Position numbers and translations under genes: made by a program. Shown piece after piece: positions 60,078 to 63,263 of a stretch of 63,263 bases of DNA. Origin of the DNA: JBKHXF01 sp046566145 (GTDB taxonomy: Bacteria > Actinomycetota > Nitriliruptoria > Nitriliruptorales > Nitriliruptoraceae). The notes beneath the pieces were generated by a model. It was not told where the DNA came from, ran no database searches, and worked only from the letters and a program-made list of their open reading frames with translations. Location: the NCBI GenBank assembly GCA_046566145.1, contig JBKHXF010000002.1, positions 1-63,263 of the forward strand, written 5' to 3'. Each line of letters starts with the position of its first letter. The stretch's first letter is position 1.

Positions 60078-60416
60078 ATGGCAGAGCAGCAGGGCGGCGA
60101 GAAGCGCCGTCGACGTCGGCAACTGACGCCGGCGGAGAAGTACCAGGTGTGGCTCGAGGTCGTGACCGGCCAGGGCTCGCAGCGTGAGATCGCGGACAAG
60201 TGGGGCATCGACCGATCCACGGTGGTGCACATCGTCAAGACCGCGAAGCAGTCGGCACTCAACGGGCTCTCGGCGTCGCGTCCTGGGCGTCCCGGCAAGA
60301 CCGTCGAGGAGGTCGCGCTCGAGGATGCCAAGGCCGAGATCGAACGGCTCCGGGCGACCGTGACCGAGCAGGCGGTGGAGCTGCACCTGTTCCGGGGAAA
60401 AGATCGTTGGGACTGA
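60078..60416 (+). CDS. IS3 OrfA (HTH protein)
   Basis: 112 residues starting at the ATG preceded by GGAGGTGGAC. HTH segment TPAEKYQVWLEVVTGQGSQR and EIADKWGIDRSTVVHIV, followed by a leucine-zipper-like helix DAKAEIERLRATVTEQAVEL used for OrfAB dimerisation. The frame shifts at 60395-60401. Confidence 0.9.
   Translation: MAEQQGGEKRRRRRQLTPAEKYQVWLEVVTGQGSQREIADKWGIDRSTVVHIVKTAKQSALNGLSASRPGRPGKTVEEVALEDAKAEIERLRATVTEQAVELHLFRGKDRWD
60395..60401 (+). promoter_or_regulatory. Programmed -1 frameshift heptamer G GGA AAA
   Basis: X XXY YYZ signal in correct phase: zero-frame codons GGA AAA. A -1 slip moves reading into the orfB frame at AGA (60401), giving the OrfAB fusion ...KR-SLGLTAG. This is the usual IS3 expression mode. 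Confidence 0.75.
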
Positions 60417-61474
60417 CCGCCGGCCCGGTCCCGACGCGCGTGGACGCCGGCACCAAGGCGGGGTTGCTCGACCTAATCGACCATGCGGTCGAGCACGGCT
60501 GGTCGGTCAAGCGTGCCTGCGACGTGCTCGAGCTCGGTGCCGTGCGTGCCGGCCGGTGGCGCCAACGACGGGCCGCTGGCCGGCCGCTCGACGACCTGCC
60601 GTCCGGACCAGACGAGGCGCTGCACTGCCTGCTCGCCTAGGAACGCGAGGCAATCATCGAGCTCTACGATCAGTGGGGCGAGATCGACCGGTCCCACCGC
60701 AAGCTCGCTCACCGCGGGTCCCGGCTTGAGAAGGTCTGGGTGTCCGAATCGAGCGTCCTACGGGTCCTACAGGCCGAGAACCTGATCCTGCCCGTCCGCC
60801 CTGCACGCGAGCCGGTCGGGGCGAAGAAGCCCTGGCCGGCGTGGGTCGAGTACCGGCCCTGCCAGGTGTGGGGCCACGACTTCTCGGCGTTCATGGCCGC
60901 CGGCCGTGACGCGCTCGCCGTGCTCGACCTCGTCTCCCGTAAGTGGATCGCGACCCTGCTCGTCGTCCACGGCCGCGGCGAGTCCGAACACGTCCAGGCC
61001 GTCTACACCCAAGCCCTCGAGGCCGAGGGGCTGCTCGAGACGACCGAGGCACGCATGATCGCCCCGAACGTCGACGAACAGCTCCCCGTCCTCCTCGCCG
61101 TCAGCGACAACGGTCCGCAGATGATCTCCGGGACCACCCGCGAGTTCATGGCCCTGCCCGCCTTGGCGATGCACACCGGCCGTCCCGGTACCCCCACCGA
61201 CCAGGCCCACATCGAGAGCTTCTTCGGACATGTCAAGGCCGACTGGCCCCACCTGGACAAGATCCGCGACCCGGCCGTGCTCGCCACCGAGCTCGACCGG
61301 ATTCGCACCGAGTACAACACCGTCCGGCTCCACGCCGGCATCGGCTACATCACGCCCGACGATGAACACCAAGGACGTGGCCACGCCATCCGCAAGGCCC
61401 GACGCGACGGCATGACCACGGCCCGAGCCCGACGCATCGCCTACCGTCGACAACACCCGAACAGCAGGACCTGA
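60401..61474 (+). pseudogene. IS3 OrfB transposase, interrupted by in-frame TAG
   Basis: The frame continues from the slip site: LTAGPVPTRVDAGTKAGLLD, then LLA-TAG (60638-60640) -EREAIIELYDQWGEIDRSH, and runs open to 61474. DDE triad: VWGHDFSAF, AVSDNGPQM and, 35 residues on, HIESFFGHVKADWPHL. The TAG is expected to be Gln. Unless TAG is read through, the transposase is dead. Confidence 0.85.
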
Positions 61475-61616
61475 TCGTGGTGGGGGGTTTCTCCGCCGAA
61501 CCGCTGCATGAACTCAGACGCACCTCAGTCCCCGGATGTCCTGCCGGACCGGTTCGCCCCGACGCGGCGACGCCCGGCCGTGGGGTCGGGCGTCGCGCGG
61601 TGGGTCGGGCGTGCGT

Positions 61617-61880
61617 TCAGATCTCGCAGGTCTCGTCCTCGACCCCGGGCTCGTCCTCGGGGAGGCACGTCACCTTGACCGTCGCGTCGAAGCCGGTCGC
61701 GTCGTACAGCACGCGGGCCTGCGCCGTCGGGCCCCCGAGACTGGCGGCGCCCGGCGCCGGGGCGACCATGACGGTCAGGGAGAAGTCGGTGCGGGCGCGC
61801 GACGCGACGCACCCGTCCCCGACGGCCGTCTCCTGCGCGACGCACCCGCTTCGCGCTGCGCTCCTCCAGCGCCGGCGCAC
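61617..61880 (-). CDS. Small Cys-containing protein, possibly a 3' gene remnant
   Basis: 87 residues in the open frame, ending TVKVTCLPEDEPGVEDETCE then I. Third-base GC supports the C-terminal 65 residues as real coding (TDFSLTVMVAPAPGAASLGG). The N-terminus is uncertain: another frame just upstream (VMPCAPALEERSAKR) also looks coding, so a frameshift near 61860 is possible. It is 46 bp after the small membrane protein gene on the same strand. Confidence 0.4.
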   Translation of the reverse strand: MRRRWRSAARSGCVAQETAVGDGCVASRARTDFSLTVMVAPAPGAASLGGPTAQARVLYDATGFDATVKVTCLPEDEPGVEDETCEI

Positions 61881-61926
61881 ACGGCATCACCGCAACGTCG
61901 GCGGCGTCGACCTTCTCCGCCGTGTG

Positions 61927-62160
61927 TCAGTCCAGACCGCGGAGCGCCAGCGTGAAGACCGCCAGCCCACCACCGATGAGCGAGATGGTCCCACCCGGGC
62001 CCTCGGCACCAGCGAGCGCCCACAGCGGGCCACTCACGATGAGGCCCGCGGCGATGACCGCTCCCGGGACGCCGGGCCCGACGATCGGGAAGCCGAGCAG
62101 GGTCGGCCGCTGCTGGGACGGGCCGCGGGCCGCGGTCCGGTCGTCGAGGTCGGTGCGCAC
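61927..62160 (-). CDS. Small two-helix membrane protein
   Basis: 77 residues: charged N-terminus, then GAVIAAGLIVSGPLWALAG and a second helix LIGGGLAVFTLALRGLD. GTG start with GGGGG upstream. Paralogue of the 76-residue island protein. Composition here is host-like, so this is the resident copy. Confidence 0.65.
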   Translation of the reverse strand: MRTDLDDRTAARGPSQQRPTLLGFPIVGPGVPGAVIAAGLIVSGPLWALAGAEGPGGTISLIGGGLAVFTLALRGLD

Positions 62161-62180
62161 GTTCGTCCCCCTGGAGTCGT

Positions 62181-62219
62181 GTCCGCCGGTCCTGTCCGCC
62201 GGTCCTGTCCGCCGGTCCG
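62181..62219. repeat. 13-bp tandem repeat x3
   Basis: GTCCGCCGGTCCT at 62181, 62194 and 62207 (last base G in the third). It lies in the divergent region between the small membrane gene and lysC. Confidence 0.85.
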
Positions 62220-62319
62220 GGCGATGCCGGACATCTCGGCGCGCCGGCACCCTAGCCGCGACCGAATGACGGCGATCGGTCGGGTCCACGGCTCGGCCCG
62301 GCGCCTCGCCGCCGGCGCG

Positions 62320-62325
62320 TACCCT
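62320..62325 (+). promoter_or_regulatory. -10 box of lysC
   Basis: TACCCT, 51 bp before the GTG. Confidence 0.4.
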
Positions 62326-62376
62326 CCGCGACGGCCCACCGGCGCGCGACGCGCCGGGCGACGACGAGGAGCACGC

Positions 62377-63263
62377 GTGGCCATCGTGGTGCAGAAGTAC
62401 GGCGGGACCTCCGTCGGTGACGTGGACCGCATCAAGCGGGTCGCCGACCGCATCGCCCGCACGCGCCGCGGCGGCGACCAGGTCGTCGTGGTCGTGTCCG
62501 CGATGGGCAAGTCCACCGACCAGCTCATCGACATGGCCGAGGACATCTCCGACGACCCGCCGGGGCGCGAGCTCGACATGCTGCTCACCGCCGGCGAGCG
62601 GATCTCGATGGCGCTCGTCGCCATGGCGCTGCACGAGCTCCAGGTGCCCGCCCGCTCCTTCACCGGGTCGCAGGCCGGGATCATCACCGACTCGGTCCAC
62701 GGCAGGGCGCGCATCCTCGACATCACCCCGGGGCGGGTCCACGAGGCGCTCGACGAGGGTGACGTCGTCATCGTCGCCGGGTTCCAGGGCGTCAGCCAGG
62801 ACACCAAGGACGTCACCACCCTCGGCCGGGGCGGTTCCGACACGACCGCCGTCGCGCTCGCGGCCGCGCTCGGCGCGGAGGTGTGCGAGATCTACACCGA
62901 CGTGGACGGCGTCTACACCGCCGACCCGCGCATCGTCCCCGACGCGAAGGTGCTGCATGCCGTCTCGTACGAGGAGATGCTCGAGATGGCGGCCACCGGC
63001 GCGCGTGTGCTGATGCTGCGGTGCGTCGAGTACGCTCGAAACTACGGTGTCGTGATCAGGGTCGCGTCGAGCTTTTCCGATGCGCCCGGCACCTACATCA
63101 GGGAGGAAGACGAGCGGATGGAAAAGGCGATCATCTCCGGCGTCACCCACGACACGACGGAGGCGAAGGTGACGGTCGGCGGCGTGCCCGACCGTCCCGG
63201 TATCGCGGCGCGGCTGTTCCGGCTGCTCGCCGACGAGGGGATCAACGTCGACATGATCGTGCA
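62377..63263 (+). CDS. lysC: Aspartate kinase (3' end beyond the window)
   Basis: First enzyme of the Lys/Thr/Met pathway; the first 295 residues are present. GTG start with GAGGAG seven bases upstream gives AIVVQKYGGTSVGDVDRIKR. Kinase signatures: VVVVSAMGKSTDQL, LTAGERISMALVA, TTLGRGGSDTTAVALA, EIYTDVDGVYTADPRIV. The ACT domain begins with KVTVGGVPDRPGIAARLFRL. An internal ATG (63118) with GGGAGGAAG upstream could start a separate beta subunit, as in corynebacteria. Confidence 0.96.
   Translation, partial: MAIVVQKYGGTSVGDVDRIKRVADRIARTRRGGDQVVVVVSAMGKSTDQLIDMAEDISDDPPGRELDMLLTAGERISMALVAMALHELQVPARSFTGSQAGIITDSVHGRARILDITPGRVHEALDEGDVVIVAGFQGVSQDTKDVTTLGRGGSDTTAVALAAALGAEVCEIYTDVDGVYTADPRIVPDAKVLHAVSYEEMLEMAATGARVLMLRCVEYARNYGVVIRVASSFSDAPGTYIREEDERMEKAIISGVTHDTTEAKVTVGGVPDRPGIAARLFRLLADEGINVDMIV
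63101..63120 (+). promoter_or_regulatory. Internal ribosome site and start for a LysC beta subunit
   Basis: GGGAGGAAG (63101-63109) then ATG (63118-63120), eight bases apart, in the lysC frame. The product would start MEKAIISGVTHDTTEAKVTV, matching the known start point of beta subunits of alpha2beta2 aspartokinases. The surrounding 100 bases are less GC-rich than the rest of the gene. Confidence 0.6.

Larger units (their letters stand above)
59992..61527 (+). mobile_element. IS3-family insertion sequence with about 45-bp inverted repeats
   Basis: Left TGCGTCTGAGTTC (59997) and right, read inward, TGCGTCTGAGTTC (61522) start inverted repeats that match at 36 of 45 positions and include GGAGAAAC and CCACCA. 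With five more bases on each side the ends become TG...CA (59992/61527), the IS3 rule. No clear target duplication is seen. It carries orfA, orfB and a frameshift signal. Confidence 0.75.

Overview
The window is 63 kb of very GC-rich DNA with GTG starts, GTGA/ATGA gene overlaps and -10 boxes of the TAGGAT/TAGCGT/TACCCT type. Actinomycetota is well supported: an ffs-dnaX-recR-lysC chromosomal neighbourhood, an actinobacterial tad pilus locus and an FHA-FtsK/WXG-type (type VII-like) secretion locus. A deep-branching lineage is possible, but I cannot name a genus from sequence alone.

Layout. 1-12 kb: acyl-CoA and short-chain metabolism (partial enoyl-CoA hydratase, IcmF-type B12 mutase with a coupled MarR regulator, MaoC hydratase plus glyoxalase-fold protein, SDR) with a secreted subtilase, a DedA protein and a secreted nuclease. 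11.7-21.3 kb: Crp/Fnr regulator, RNase II/R-type exonuclease, membrane histidine kinase with single-domain response regulator, PdxH, a second enoyl-CoA hydratase, MFS transporter and SDR. 21.4-27.8 kb: large secreted ceramidase-like protein, divergent ECF-type sigma factor with membrane partner, small secreted protein, BldC/excisionase-like HTH and a VapBC toxin-antitoxin pair. 27.9-33.5 kb: FHA-FtsK ATPase, WXG-like protein and a coiled-coil protein whose 3' end overlaps a tRNA-Ser. 34.6-45.2 kb: Ser/Thr kinase divergent from a LysM protein, then a compact tad operon (CpaB, CpaE, CpaF, TadB, TadC, pilin, three TadE/G-like pseudopilins); no prepilin peptidase is present here. 45.2-55.3 kb: SRP RNA, AmtB, a CocE-type hydrolase, dnaX, an M14 peptidase, recR and a phosphoribosyltransferase; no ybaB lies between dnaX and recR. 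55.3-61.5 kb: an acquired island of lower GC with an unknown cysteine-rich secreted protein and nested insertion-sequence debris (IS3, IS21, IS110, ISL3). 61.6-63.3 kb: two small genes and the start of lysC.

Most notable signals: (1) a 27-bp element with invariant spacing, TTCGRCGT-N12-YYCCTGC, upstream of all four large secreted hydrolase genes (subtilase, ceramidase-like, CocE-like, M14), which otherwise lack a visible -10 box; (2) a tRNA-Ser whose promoter and first bases lie inside the coding sequence of a type VII-associated gene; (3) an IS110 element with an upstream non-coding region that could encode a bridge RNA; (4) an IS3 element with a correctly phased G GGA AAA slippery site but an in-frame TAG in orfB, and a second in-frame TAG at an expected Gln codon in the nearby IstB remnant; (5) paralogous 76/77-residue membrane proteins, one inside and one just outside the island.
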